Notes: generated by a model from the sequence alone, not told the origin. Positions 1-24,495 are shown, numbered from the stretch's first letter. The stretch: DNA of 55,787 bases from Priapulus caudatus (GCF_000485595.1 NW_014577230.1:308848-364634); one strand, 5' to 3'. Numbers and translations are program-made.

Positions 1-350
1 CGCGTATGTGACTGTAGGTCACATACGCACATCTCAACATACAGTCACATACGCACATCTCAATCTACAGTCACATACGCTCATCTCAATCTACAGTCAC
101 ATACGCACATTTCAACCTACAGTTACATACGCACATCTCAACCTACAGTCACCTACGCACATCTCAACTGTAGGTTGAGATGTGCGTATGTGACTGTAGA
201 TTGAGATGTGCGTATTTGACTGTAGGTTGAGATGTGTGTATGTGACTGTAGGTTAAGATATGCGTATGTGACTGTAGATTGAGATGTGCGTATTTGACTG
301 TAGGTTGAGATGTGCGTATGTGACTGTAGATTGGGATGTGCGCGTATGTG
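1..350. repeat. Palindromic array of a 26-bp tandem repeat
   Basis: The unit is about 26 bp (core ACAGTCACATACGCACATCT plus CAACCT). It repeats about six times in one orientation up to about position 168, then about seven times as its reverse complement to about 350. The turn-over point is at CTCAACTGTAGGTTGAG. A second small flip is visible at the extreme left (GTATGTGACTGTAGGTCACATAC). Units differ by one or two substitutions. No gene is visible here. Confidence 0.9.
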
Positions 351-900
351 ATTCAGACTGTATGTAAATATTTACCAGTTTACAATATGCCACAGTCACT
401 AGCGTATTAAGGGCGGGGCAACAGGGGCACGTGCCCCGGCCCCCCCCCATTTAGAGTATCCTAAAATTTACAAAACTGTCGTAATTGTGATCCACAAAAT
501 TCTTAGCATGGAACGTTGAAGAGATGCGTTTCCCATGCTGTTTCTCTGACTGAATTTCGCTGTTCAGCTGAAGGACACTTTTCCTAATACCGAAATTGCT
601 CTGAGAATCTATCTTTCATTGATGGTCTCGAATTGTAGCGGTGAAAGGTCATTTTTGCAGGGCCGGACTAAGCGTGTGGGGGGCCCGGGGCACGCAATTG
701 TGTGGGGGCCCTATAGTCTGTATTTTTTCTGCACTTTCATGCTTGCAAATTCAGAGAGTATTTCATCATGTTTCAACAAATTTAAAATGTCACTTTCGAT
801 AGCGAGAATACTGAGGTTTACCAGTCTCTGTTGGCTCATCGTGGTTCTCATGTGATTTTTAATCAATTTGAGTTTTTATTAGACTTTGTGACATCGCGAC

Positions 901-983
901 TAACCTGTATGATACAGGTGGTATGTTCCGCTTCACTACACTAACCGGGGAAGCGGAACATACCACCTCTATCCTACAGGTTA
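901..983. mobile_element. 83-bp hairpin MITE with 9-bp target duplication (Mutator-like)
   Basis: The termini are TAACCTGTA...TACAGGTTA. The two arms of 34 bp differ at only two positions and enclose about 15 bp. The identical 9-mer CATCGCGAC flanks it at 892-900 and 984-992, a perfect target-site duplication. A 9-bp duplication is the usual signature of Mutator-superfamily elements; assigning this one to them is inference. Confidence 0.8.
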
Positions 984-1169
984 CATCGCGACGGAAATAT
1001 TTTTAATACTGTATGCTCCCTGTAGATGGCGCAAGTCTAACAAAGTGAAGAACAAGTCGTTGTCGCCTGAGTGGTTTCATAACCAACAGATGTTTTCGCA
1101 AGAGAACGTTACAATTTTACGGCTGTGGGAAAACACACTTTCTGCTAAATATCGCTTGAACGCTTCAAA

Positions 1170-14889
<13,720 letters not shown>

Positions 14890-16199
14890 GTAATGGGACA
14901 TGTGCTTGAACTGGCTGCTATTGGCTAAATGCATGTTGTAAACGATATTGCCTCTCTCCCCCCATCTTCTCAAACACTACACTAAATACATACTCTCCAC
15001 AACGACTCACCTGCCACACCTTTCCCAATAGCTCCTTTCCTACCCTCAAAAATGTCTCGTCAACCTCTCTTTGAATACCATATACTTATACTGGTCCTAA
15101 CACCTTAGCCACCACTCTTTCACTCCTTAGCTCACTAGCAATTTCTAAACAATGCACCGAGCCACTGTCCCTAACAGGAATCTCACTTTGGCCCTCCCTC
15201 CGTCGCAAAGATTTTACCCACCTCCCTTGCAGACTCCACCCTGCCCAAACACTGCTCTAATGCCCTACCTCTCAAATTCTACACTCCCACTTTTCAAAAC
15301 CTGTCCCTTATCTTATGTTCCTAATGATCAAATACCCCACCCAACAATTTCTTCCTGAATGTCTAAAGAACTCTTTCTTCTTAACCTCTGACCGAACTTC
15401 TGCCTACTAAATGTTGTTTACATTAGTAGTATCTTGGTTACCTTGGCATAGTGTGCAATATGTAATAACCACTGTGTGTAATAATACTTGAATGTCATCC
15501 AAAATTATAGAGTAACACTACAGAAAGAGATCCCTCGTTAACTCACCACTAATTTTTACTAGTAAAACTGGAAGTAAGTGTTTTCTCTGGATGCATATAA
15601 GAATATATAAATGATGCATTGATCACTATTTCGCTGTTGCATAGTTACAATTCACCATAGTGTTACAGCCTGGTGCAAGCTAATGGCTGAATGCTATAGG
15701 TGTAGCTATATTGTGTGATAAAGATAGAACTAACCATATTTATGCTACGAAATAATGAATTTATCCTTGTGTGTGAAATATGTTATTGTTATTATTGAAA
15801 TGAAACCAGGGATTTCACTGTCGTTCGCAAGTCATTTTGAAGTGGTGCTGGGTGTGACTCTACTTTTCTGGATTATATATCAGGCAGTGGTAGTCTTAGA
15901 TAGTATTACAGACTTATTAGTATTCGTCTTTGTTAAATGCAGGATCAGCTATAGAGTTATTTTGCCCATTCATAGTCGGCAAATGATAAACGATATAGGG
16001 CTTGACAATTTATGTCAGCACTGACTCTATTCTATTCAACACTGTGTTGACAGTTGACAAGGATTGGTAAGTCCAAACCAGGGGTAGCTTGGCTGATAGA
16101 GGGTAGTTGTTCCCTTGCAAATAGCGTTGCGAAAGAATATATTATATACTATCGTATATACAGTTAAACAGATAAAGATAGAAAAATACAGAAAACAGG
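14890..16199. other. CCDC149 3' intron/UTR region, terminal exon not identified
   Basis: Two tiny phase-compatible terminal exons can be drawn: 15884-15903 (acceptor ATATCAG, adds GSGSLR then TAG) and 16054-16070 (acceptor GACAG, adds VDKDW then TAA). Neither has independent support. About 14945-15420 is strongly pyrimidine-rich on the + strand (CTCCC/CACTC words) and looks like an old repeat. No other gene seen. Confidence 0.4.
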
Positions 16200-16211
16200 A
16201 AAATAATTAGA

Positions 16212-16290
16212 AAACGGATGGGATTCGATCCTGCGACCATTCATACTTGGCGCCAGCGCTCTAACCGTTACACTGCTGCGACATATTGAA
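16212..16290 (-). repeat. tRNA-derived SINE head
   Basis: On the - strand, GTGTAACGGTTAGAGCGCTGG resembles a pol III A box. It is followed about 35 nt later by GGATCGAATCC, one base from the B-box consensus GGTTCGAATCC. The anticodon and acceptor stems do not pair properly, so this is a SINE head or tRNA relic rather than a working tRNA gene. Confidence 0.55.
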
Positions 16291-16360
16291 ATTGAAATTT
16301 TGGATGTGCTATGTATATCGCGAGAAAACAAGCTCAACCAATCAGGCGTCAGTACCGTCA

Positions 16361-16425
16361 GTACCGTGACTTTAAGAGAAAAAACATCGGCGACGGTACC
16401 GTTGCAGGAGACACAACCATTTATG
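16361..16425. repeat. Dispersed repeat R2, copy 1
   Basis: About 60 bp (GTACCGTGACTTTAAGAG ... CGGCGACGGTACCGTTGCAG ... GAGACACA) recurs in inverted orientation at about 24078-24145 with few differences. It contains the dyad ACGGTACCGT. Confidence 0.75.
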
Positions 16426-17843
16426 ATATTACACTGTGGGGCTCCGGTCTAAGTAATTGAGTCACTTCACCATCATCCATAACGTCCTTATCGTCATCAT
16501 CATCAACATAAACATCATCCTCGGTAAATGCCCAACACAATGCTACAACATGGCCTACAACACAACAATGTCAACATAATTAAACATAATCTAATCCTAT
16601 TTAGTCACTGGACCAGCTCTTCCGTCGGCATCTATACTGCGACCTAAGGAGAGCAGCAAACTATACGTTACCTGCACGATCCGCAATCGATGAGCCGCCC
16701 TCAGAAGTGACATATCAATGAAGGCGAATAGCTTATAACGAATGTAATTTCGGTTAAGTTAAGAAAGATGACGTTATTTCTCGGCGATATTACAACACGA
16801 TTACGGGCATGACAGATTTAGGCATGGAGTGGACGGTGTGCGATATGAGATCGGACCGTGTACGGTGTATGTGGGAAGTCCGACGCCGATGATTTCACTT
16901 AAATCGGCACAAGTCCAGTTTCCTACGCTTATATTGCTTAAGATAACGTAAGTTTACCGGAATAAGTATTCATACATTAAATATATCGGTTCCTAAACAG
17001 CTAAAACGATCATAAAAACAACAACATGCCACGATATTGTATAGCGACAGATGGCGCTAACAAAAATGTTTATCCACTTGTGAATGGCTAAGGCTATTTG
17101 TATTTTTAACCAATCGCGACAACGGCCTGAAATGTCCTTTTCTGCTGTCTACATTTCGCTCAAACTGCATGCAGTGCCCCCTTCCCACACTCAGGATAAT
17201 ACAAGGATAATACTCAGGATAATACATAGAGTTGTATTAATATACTAACATATATAACTAATATATAACTCTATGGGATAATACAATCAGGTAGTATTGA
17301 GCCAGAGCGAGAGCGCATCTGTCGTGGAGTTTGCATTTCGCTTATCAGGCATATTTTTATTTCTTCCTAAGTTAAAAAAGACTAGTTAGCGTTTAAACAG
17401 TTAGTTACATAACGAAATGTTATAATAGGCACATGCATATATATATATATATATATATACATATTTATTTATTTAAACCTAAGTTTGTTGGATTTACTTA
17501 TTATGTGTCTTATTTAAAATCAGTTTTCACTTTTCACACGAGCTTTTTTTTATTTAAACGAGACTAGTGGCAAGTGTTGTTGATATAAGTGATGTTACTG
17601 CAGTAATCAATGTTATACTGCTAGTATCTACCAGATTCATGATGCAAGCAGCATGTAGTCTTAATTATGCCATCTTCTTCATTATACATAAATAAAATTA
17701 CACTGTCAATGGTTACAGGAGTTTGATATTATTGATGTTTTTTGTGTATGCATATTGCCCTTCTAAGAGAATGCAGTATGTTTCTCTATTCCCTCTTTTC
17801 TCTCCCTCTCAAGCTTGCTCACTCCTAGAGCTGTTTGTCATAA
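16426..17843. other. Intergenic, AT-rich, nothing recognised
   Basis: Short CAT/TCATCATC tracts (16470-16510), near-duplicate AGGATAATACA words (17200-17290) and an (AT)n run at 17437-17459 were seen. No gene. Confidence 0.5.
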
Positions 17844-18654
17844 TATCAAGAGCTAATAATACCTAGAGTGTACAACGGAAAAACGGGAAAATAGTGCTAT
17901 TTCACGGCAATACTATTCTACTTTGCCTGCGAGTCTAGAATAATTTTATGGTATTGCATTAAGCAGAATTCTTTGCTCTCTAAAACAAGACCAACCGCTT
18001 GTCAATACGATACTCCTAGGCTGAGATATTGGCTCGTAAACTTCCCCTCCCACAGGCCTCACGGCGCCTCGCATCCACAATATTCTACTATCCTCGCCTG
18101 TTGCGGGTCTGGCTATCGTTTTCCGTCGCCGCTTGGAGCGCTGATAATTGATGTCACATGCCCAAATTTGGTACTCTTACTACACCATATAGTAACTGAG
18201 CTGCGTTGTAGACTTAATTTAGAAAACATTGCCGGCTCCATCATGACGGGCATTAGCTGTGCTAGGAAAGATAATGGGAGATAAGGGCATTGGCGATGCC
18301 CCCGAAAGTCACCGATGATAACAGAAACGCCGTTCATTCGTAAAGTTATCGCAGAAAAAACCGAACTCTCACGAAGCGACTTTCCTAACCCGCAAAAGGC
18401 GAGAAGGATAGTGAATATTGTGGATGCGAGGTGCCGTGAGGCCTGTGGGAGGGGAAGTTTACGAGCCCATATCTCAGCCTAGGAGTATCGTATTGACAAG
18501 CGGTTGGTCTTGTTGTAGAGAGCAAGGAATTCTGCTTAATGCAATACCATAAAATTATTCTAGACTAGCAGGCAAAGTAGAATAATATTGCCGTGAAATA
18601 GCACTATTTTCCCGTTTTTCTGTTGTACACTCTAGGTATTATTAGCTCTTGATA
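17844..18654. mobile_element. About 810-bp fold-back element with about 260-bp inverted arms
   Basis: The left arm (TATCAAGAGCTAATAATACC..., 17844 to about 18105) is the reverse complement of the right arm (about 18394 to 18654, ending GGTATTATTAGCTCTTGATA) with only scattered differences. The central about 290 bp is unique and has no convincing frame. Target duplications are not clear; flanks read CATAA and ATATG. Confidence 0.9.
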
Positions 18655-19219
18655 ATATGAATAGCCAACTTAATCACAAAGATATTAAAATGTCATACAA
18701 TTAAAAAAAACAAGTAAATATTCCTTGGTATGTATTAGTTTGACACTTTATGCCATGTACTTGATCAATAGACACGTCACTGCCCGGGATAACTGAACAT
18801 CACAGAAGAAAGAATGTTATATTGTGACTATACCGGTCTGTGAATAAACCTGTACTGTATGATGCATGACTGCAAATCCAATTAATTAGATCTGCCAACA
18901 CCTGCTATATTTATAATACAAAAAGATATCAGCAGCAAAAGTTACCATGATGACTGACTCACAAACAATTGACTCACAATCTCAATGCAATTAATTCTAT
19001 TCAATAACTCGCCATAAAACTGCTTTTCAAAAACAGCAGTTTTCGCACAAACATGTGCAAGCTCTCTTTCATACCAATTCCCTCGCTCATATCGTTTATG
19101 ACTTTACCTCATCATGTAACACCCTCGAGTAAGCATGGACACAGCTGGAAGGTGCACGAATCTTTCTGTATCACATACTAGCAGGTAGATGGAGGAGTGT
19201 ATGGGTCACTGGTGTCAGT
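18655..19219. other. Intergenic between the convergent CCDC149 and STOML2, or STOML2 3' UTR
   Basis: AT-rich sequence with no frame or repeat recognised. The part nearest 19220 is probably STOML2 3' untranslated sequence. Confidence 0.45.
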
Positions 19220-19220
19220 G

Positions 19221-19336
19221 CCCTGCTGCTGCTCCTTCGGTGGTTAGCTGAGGGTGTGTTGATCCTTGCTGCCACCTCCCTGCTGCTGCTCCTTCGGTGG
19301 TTAGCTGGTGGTGTGTTGATCCTTGCTGCCACCTTC
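19221..19336. repeat. 57-bp tandem duplication spanning the STOML2 stop codon
   Basis: Two copies (starts at 19221 and 19278) of CCCTGCTGCTGCTCCTTCGG...GATCCTTGCTGCCACC differ by only a few bases. The 57-bp period is a multiple of three, so each copy carries a TAA in the same - strand frame (19301-19303 and 19244-19246). Confidence 0.9.
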
Positions 19337-19420
19337 CTGCGTTTTCTGCGGATGATCGTTTTCGGCCGTCGTCTCACTCTCTGGAATCTGCTGGTTCAGG
19401 TTCTTATAGATGGCCAGTGC
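19301..19420 (-). CDS. STOML2: STOML2 terminal exon
   Basis: Forty codons including TAA. It encodes ALAIYKNLNQQIPESETTAE then NDHPQKTQEGGSKDQHTTS. The tail is hydrophilic, as in the family, but shares no residues with the vertebrate tail that I recognise. Its last part and the stop lie in the 57-bp tandem repeat. Confidence 0.85.
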   Translation of the reverse strand, partial: ALAIYKNLNQQIPESETTAENDHPQKTQEGGSKDQHTTS

Positions 19421-22400
19421 CTGTTATAGTATATATCCAGTCCAGTTAGCATACGCGGATCACCGAGCGTATGTCATACTGCTACACTTTCACTCACATA
19501 AATACAGCGTGCGAGCTTGGCACTCGCCCGCTCGCCAATGTCGAGTGAAAATAATATCGGGCGAGTGAAAGCTAAAGCTGACACGCCCATGTTGGCGAGT
19601 AAAAATAATTGTCTTAAACTTTAATCAAATGTTGGTTCCTTACGATATATATCCAAACATTGATGAAATACAGTTGTAGCGATTGTGAAGGGCGGCTATC
19701 CCACGACATCTTCACTTTATATTATCAAAGGTTGCCGAAGAAAGCAGCCCGCGAGAGCGTGCAGCGCCAGTACGGCGTGGCCGTGTATACGTGCCTGGGG
19801 CGGCATATTGATTGATGTACGGGGAGGGGGGGGGAAGTGCAGGATTGTTTAAAAGTCACGTTGGCCTTGGTGTTAACAAGTCAATAAAATCGGCATAACG
19901 TGGCGTTTCATTGATGGGGCAAAGCAGCCCGAGAATAAAAGTAAATTAAATGAAAATGAAAACAGGAACTTTCAGAGGAGATGTGCCTTGAATTTTTGAG
20001 AAAAATGATCAATGAATTACATGTGTTACACTTACAGTGTAGTTAAATCAATGGTGTTTTTGTGTTTTTTCACTAGTGTTTGACAAGCATTTTTGTTTTA
20101 AAATTTGGGCGAGTACAGATTCCGTTTGGGCGAGTTAACTTATTGACTCACTCGCCCAGTTTGGCGAGTGGTTTTTATTTTAAAGCTCTAACACTGTAAA
20201 TACAAGTGCATTATTACAACATTGTGTATCCAGTAAAATATTGTGTAAAACTTATCAAACAGTATTTTGTGCCACAAGATTTCATCGCTACAATAATTTT
20301 ACATGCGGGTATCCTCTACAGTCACTGCTCACCTGGGCTACCATGCTGGAAGCATCTCCAACGTTGCTTGGCAACAGGATGGTGTTCGATTGCTTGGCAA
20401 TGTTGGAGAAGGCATTGACGTACTGCTCTGCCACACTCAGGGATGCAGCATTGCTACCGTCCTACAGCAGCAACCAACACCTGAGAACTTACTCCCACAT
20501 ACTTACAGATGTTGTAACGATGAGCTGTTATTACATGTATTACTGTTGGTTGGAAAACTTCATTGTAATAGTATCTTCCATACGAGGTTTCCTGAAATCT
20601 TCATAGTACTTAGGCAAATTGTTAAACAGAATCAAAGGAATAACTGAAACTTAAATGCAACTAAATTAGTGTGGCAGGCAATTTTACTTTCAAGCGGATC
20701 ATTTTTGTCGAAAAAAGGGATGAACAAAGTAAATTAAAGGGAATTTTAAACATCGGTTGTGATTGCCAATCAGTTATAAACCCTGCAGTGGTAGCTTATT
20801 ATGGTATTCTGGGTTCCACTCTACCACTACTGACTCTAACTACATCTAGTGGTGACTGTACCTTCTCTCCGAGCGCATTGGCAATGGCACGAATACTTCG
20901 AGCTCGTGCTTCAGCCTTCGCAAAGATAGCGTTGGCCTCACCAGCAGCCAAGTTGATCTGCTGCAGCTTCTGACCTTCAGAGTTGAGAATCAAGCTCTGC
21001 TTTTTGCCCTCAGCTACATTGACCTCTGCCACTCGAACACCTAAAATCACATGCCGAGTGTTAGAAAGTGTCCGATAAGACATAGTGTGAGTCTAACCTC
21101 AACATAATACCACTAATCGTGTTGTTTAAGCCTAGTACAAGATGCATGACTGTTATAATGTACATGTTACGACAAAGTCCACGTTACAGCCGTCATCGCA
21201 TAACAGTCTGTATTAAACTGCTCATGAGATGCATATTACAATACGACTGATCTGATACTGTCATGTTCTTGCGTATTCTGAATCTGAACGCACAACTCGC
21301 TGGTTCTCACCCTCGGATTCCAAAATGTACGCTCTTTTCTTTCGCTCGGCTTCCACCTGCATCTGCATAGCTTCCTGAATACGGGATGGCATGCGCATCT
21401 CCCTGATCTCATAACGCAGGCAGACGATACCCCACGCGTCCGCAGCTTTGTTAACAGCCTCTGCAAGTGACATGTAACGTGGCTAGATATGAAGCCGAAC
21501 GTTCCGTGTGTTTGCTCACAACACTTCCTGTTAGTTATATGGAAACTACACATATCTCAACTACATGGGGTGTACCCATACCAGTGATTATTACGACGTT
21601 ACCTTACAGCGTGGGTCTATAGTTGTTTTTCACTGTATGTAGTGTCTCATTTCTAGTATTCCTCACCTACAATTGCAGTGTTAAGAAGCTCTCTCTCACG
21701 AAACACTGTGTCCAGTGTGATCTTTCCCACCTCAGATCGCATAGTTGTCTGTGCCAACTGGGTGATGGCATACTCTGGATCCTCCACACCATAGCTGGCC
21801 TGCATTCACACACATAATGTTAGCCTGTGATACCAGAAGTTACACATGTGACAAAAATCTGTCATATGATAAACTAATCACGGAAGTATTTTAAACTATA
21901 CTCATACAAGCTACTAGCCAACTGCCGAAGGGATGGAAGTCCAACACACCAGTGGGTATCACAACAGTGCAGAATGACTGGGGCAAGGAAGCAGTATCAA
22001 GGGCAAGCAAAGGAGAAACATCAGGACTTTTCTATCATCATATGCATCCTGAAGCTAACCATATACTATAACAAACAGCCAGCTGGTTAGGAGATGCAGG
22101 TGATTGGAATAAGAATAACAAAGATAGAAGAAATTAAAGATTTTTGGCGTTAAATTATCCCATTGCCATATATGCAATATTAAAATTATGAATAGGAATA
22201 AAGAGAGCTAGTACCCACCTTATATGCATCAAACACTCTCAGGTATAAAACACCGTCAATGTCTAATGTAACATTATCTGAAAAGAGAATGGTGTTTATG
22301 AGTTAAAGGTATTTTGAGAAATACTAAACAATTCATGAAAATGTTGGTACAGTGACATGACTACAATTCTGAACATTATAACGATTCAACATTTATACTC

Positions 22401-23391
22401 CTACATTTCAACTCGTTTACTTCATCCTTTAATCTTTTTACCTTACTTTATTTATTCTTGGTCATGTAATTCTTATTTGTACATTTTCTTTTTATTGCAC
22501 CCACCAGAAACCGTCGAGTAATTGTCAAGATTGACAGATCAACGTAACCATATAGATGTAGAGATGTAGATTCAATTGTACCTTGGAGTAATCATTCTGA
22601 CTGATGAATGACAGAGTCAGAATGATTATGCCAAGATTGTACCAAATGCTTTTCAGTTTTATGATAACTGTTATGTTTAGATATAGTTCCTTTGTTGTGC
22701 AGATAAGGCTGATCAACTATAGTACCACCTCACAACAGTGCTGGTGCTGGCTGCTGCAGCTGTTATTGGCAATAGTTAAGACTTTTATAGTGCAGATGTT
22801 ATTGAATGTCTACACTACAATACTTATCTAAACAAGATTGTCAAAATTTAAATATCAATACAAGTAATAAGTCATTTACCAACTGTAATTGCACTTTGCT
22901 GTGGAATTTCTATCGCTATTTCCTTCAAGCTCTGTACATATTTGATCGTCTCTATGAAGGGAATTAGAACATTTAAACCCTGAAAAGTCACAATTGTTAT
23001 ATTTAACCACACACCTCAGTAACTAGCATTAAACTATTAACAGTCAATAGTAATATCTCCCACACAAAATTGTTACAGTAAAATATTATGAGATAACAGT
23101 TTACAGTCCAAGCAAATAATAGCGCAAATGTCCCAACATGTTCCAAACAATCAAGGATTGACAGCCAACGTGTGCATCAGACATGTATGCAATGCTACAC
23201 AAGTAACGGTCCTACATTGTGACCACTTTACTCGTATTTCTACGTACAGGTTCAAGGATGCGGGTGTACTTTCCCATCCTCTCTATCACCCATGCTTCTT
23301 GCTGTGGCACAAACAGGATAACGGTGTTCATCGGGCGTGATGACCTGTAGCGAATTTGTTGCCAACGCACCGACTGCCATGCTGGCGTCCT
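19301..23391 (-). CDS. STOML2: STOML2, mitochondrial stomatin-like protein 2 (first exon missing)
   Basis: Eight exons are proposed on the - strand: 23391-23248, 22979-22880, 22277-22219, 21799-21667, 21460-21311, 21040-20862, 20461-20333 and 19420-19301. All are GT-AG, phase-consistent and end in TAA, giving 337 aa. The family is about 350 aa, so only a short 5' exon with the ATG is missing. The N-terminal part is Arg-rich (SVRWQQIRYRSSRP), as in a mitochondrial presequence. It is followed by the SPFH/band-7 domain (MNTVILFVPQQEAWVIERMG, NVTLDIDGVLYLR, SYGVEDPEYAITQLAQTTMR, WGIVCLRYEI), the charged coiled coil (MQMQVEAERKKRA, NVAEGKKQSLILNSEG) and the C-terminal LSVAEQYVNAF...NTILLPSNVGD block. 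In other animals SLP-2 binds cardiolipin and prohibitins at the inner membrane and scaffolds proteases and respiratory complexes. It is transcribed towards CCDC149. Confidence 0.95.
19490..20190. mobile_element. About 0.7-kb element rich in GGCGAGT/ACTCGCC words
   Basis: The left part has CACTCGCCCGCTCGCCAATG...GAGTG. The right part has GGGCGAGTT, ACTCGCCCAGTTTGGCGAGT, so inverted words lie at both ends. No coding capacity. It occupies most of the last STOML2 intron. Exact ends are uncertain. Confidence 0.5.
20333..20461 (-). CDS. STOML2: STOML2 exon 7 of those found
   Basis: Forty-three codons, phase 0 to 0. The peptide runs DGSNAASLSVAEQYVNAFSN then IAKQSNTILLPSNVGDASSM then VAQ. This is the highly conserved block of SLP-2 (A.EQY..AF..LAK.SNT.LLP.N.GD..SMVAQA). 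Confidence 0.96.
20862..21040 (-). CDS. STOML2: STOML2 exon 6 of those found
   Basis: 179 nt, phase 1 to 0. The peptide includes NVAEGKKQSLILNSEGQKLQ then QINLAAGEANAIFAKAEARA then RSIRAIANALGEK. It is the coiled-coil part C-terminal to the band-7 domain. Confidence 0.96.
21311..21460 (-). CDS. STOML2: STOML2 exon 5 of those found
   Basis: 150 nt, phase 1 to 1. The peptide includes EAVNKAADAWGIVCLRYEI, REMRMPSRIQEAMQMQ and VEAERKKRAYILESEG, the end of the SPFH domain. Confidence 0.96.
21667..21799 (-). CDS. STOML2: STOML2 exon 4 of those found
   Basis: 133 nt, phase 0 to 1. The peptide is ASYGVEDPEYAITQLAQTTM then RSEVGKITLDTVFRERELLN then TAIV. The donor is GTAG|gtgagg, chosen because the joined codon gives IVEAVNKAAD as the family requires. 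Confidence 0.96.
22219..22277 (-). CDS. STOML2: STOML2 exon 3 of those found
   Basis: 59 nt, phase 1 to 0. The peptide is DNVTLDIDGVLYLRVFDAYK, the core of the band-7 domain. Acceptor TTTTCAG, donor AAG|gtgggt. Confidence 0.95.
22590..22629. repeat. Short hairpin in STOML2 intron
   Basis: TAATCATTCTGACT and AGTCAGAATGATTA are perfect 14-bp inverted copies around a 12-nt loop. Possibly a tiny MITE relic. Confidence 0.7.
22880..22979 (-). CDS. STOML2: STOML2 exon 2 of those found
   Basis: 100 nt, phase 0 to 1. The peptide is GLNVLIPFIETIKYVQSLKE then IAIEIPQQSAITV, directly continuing the SPFH start. Confidence 0.95.
23248..23391 (-). CDS. STOML2: STOML2 exon carrying presequence end and SPFH start
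   Basis: Forty-eight codons, acceptor TTGCAG|AGG and donor CCT|gtacgt. The peptide is RTPAWQSVRWQQIRYRSSRP then MNTVILFVPQQEAWVIERMG then KYTRILEP. The Arg/Trp-rich start without acidic residues fits a mitochondrial targeting sequence. An in-frame Met (MNTV) exists, but the upstream acceptor and the Arg-rich stretch argue for an additional 5' exon. Confidence 0.93.
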
Positions 23392-23856
23392 CTGCAACTA
23401 CATATTATAGAAAGTGCATTAATATTTAAAACATAGACGCATGCAGAAGAAGGCTAGTAGAATAACCATTGAGGAAGAGTACCGTACTCATATATGATGC
23501 TTACATAAGGTATAACATGACACTGGGAGAAGCTCTATCTTCTTGTGGCATATCGTGGTAGGTATTAACCATCACAGCATGGTTTTAAATTGTTATCATT
23601 ATCTACAAGATATTTTATGCGCTCAAGTTTGGGTAACAGTATTAATTATTATTACTATTAGGGTCAGACACCGGCGTGCCATCATTTTAACTTTGCGTAG
23701 CATACCAGTTGTACTCCCAATTGTTGCAGGTAACATGCCGGTAGCCGTACTCTTGATTGTATCATATACATTGGGAAGTTATGAAGATATGATTTCATTC
23801 AGACGCGATCTTGACCTAATTTCAGAACTTCACTCCCATGCAAGAAAGTTGCGATC

Positions 23857-24070
23857 AGGGACCGGACCCATATTTAGGCTGATAGGGTCTATGTCCCCCA
23901 GCCCAGGGTACTGCCGGAACGTTAGTGGAGTAGGTGAGGTACGGTCCGGCATATTAGATAGTAGTATTTAGTACCAGGGTACGTTCCGGTATACCGGAGC
24001 GTACCCAGGGTACGTTCCGGCAGTACCCTGGGGGACATGGTCATGATAGACCCTATCAGCCATATTTAGG
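23857..24070. repeat. Dispersed repeat R1, copy 2
   Basis: It shares long words with 2068-2440: GATAGGGTCTATGTCCCCCA, CAGGGTACTGCCGGAACGT, GTGGAGTAGGTGAGGTACGG, CCGGCATATTAGATAGTA and CAGGGTACGTTCCGGTATAC. Inverted words make the whole segment a potential hairpin. It is followed by R2 and then by telomeric repeats. Confidence 0.8.
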
Positions 24071-24077
24071 CCCATAT

Positions 24078-24145
24078 TTATGATGGCTGTGTCTCCTGCA
24101 ACGGTACCGTCGCCGATTTTTTCTCTCTTAAAGTCACGGTAGTGA
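24078..24145. repeat. Dispersed repeat R2, copy 2 (inverted)
   Basis: GTGTCTCCTGCAACGGTACC...CTTAAAGTCACGGTA is the reverse complement of 16361-16425 with small differences. Confidence 0.75.
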
Positions 24146-24230
24146 TGCCAGCGCAATCTATCGGCGAATAATAACTACCGTTGCTTTTGGTACGATATTA
24201 TATATACGATTTTATACGATATATACGATA

Positions 24231-24310
24231 ACCCTAACCCTAACCCTAACCCTAACCCTAACCCTAACCCTAACCCTAACCCTAACCCTAACCCAACCCT
24301 AACCCTAACC
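24231..24310. repeat. Telomeric (CCCTAA)n next to assembly gap
   Basis: About thirteen near-perfect CCCTAA units run directly into the gap at 24311. The true length is unknown. Confidence 0.95.
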
Positions 24311-24335
24311 NNNNNNNNNNNNNNNNNNNNNNNNN
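24311..24335. other. Assembly gap of 25 N
   Basis: Twenty-five N separate (CCCTAA)n from (GT)n. The same size as the only other gap in the window, so it is probably a placeholder. Confidence 0.99.
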
Positions 24336-24370
<35 letters not shown>

Positions 24371-24376
24371 GGTACG

Positions 24377-24423
<47 letters not shown>

Positions 24424-24495
24424 GACTGCGTGTGTGTGCGCGCGTGCGTGCGTGCGTGCGTGCGTGCGTGTGCGTGAGCGTGTGCGTGTGCCTGC
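24336..24495. repeat. (GT)n and (GCGT)n microsatellite
   Basis: Two (GT)n runs are separated by TTGGTACGTA, then a (GCGTGC)n stretch. Confidence 0.95.

Noticed and set aside
1-350. CRISPR array
   Set aside because: The 26-bp units are contiguous without unique spacers, flip orientation, and the genome is eukaryotic.
16212-16290. Functional tRNA gene on the - strand
   Set aside because: A and B boxes are visible, but the acceptor and anticodon stems do not pair; treated as a SINE head.
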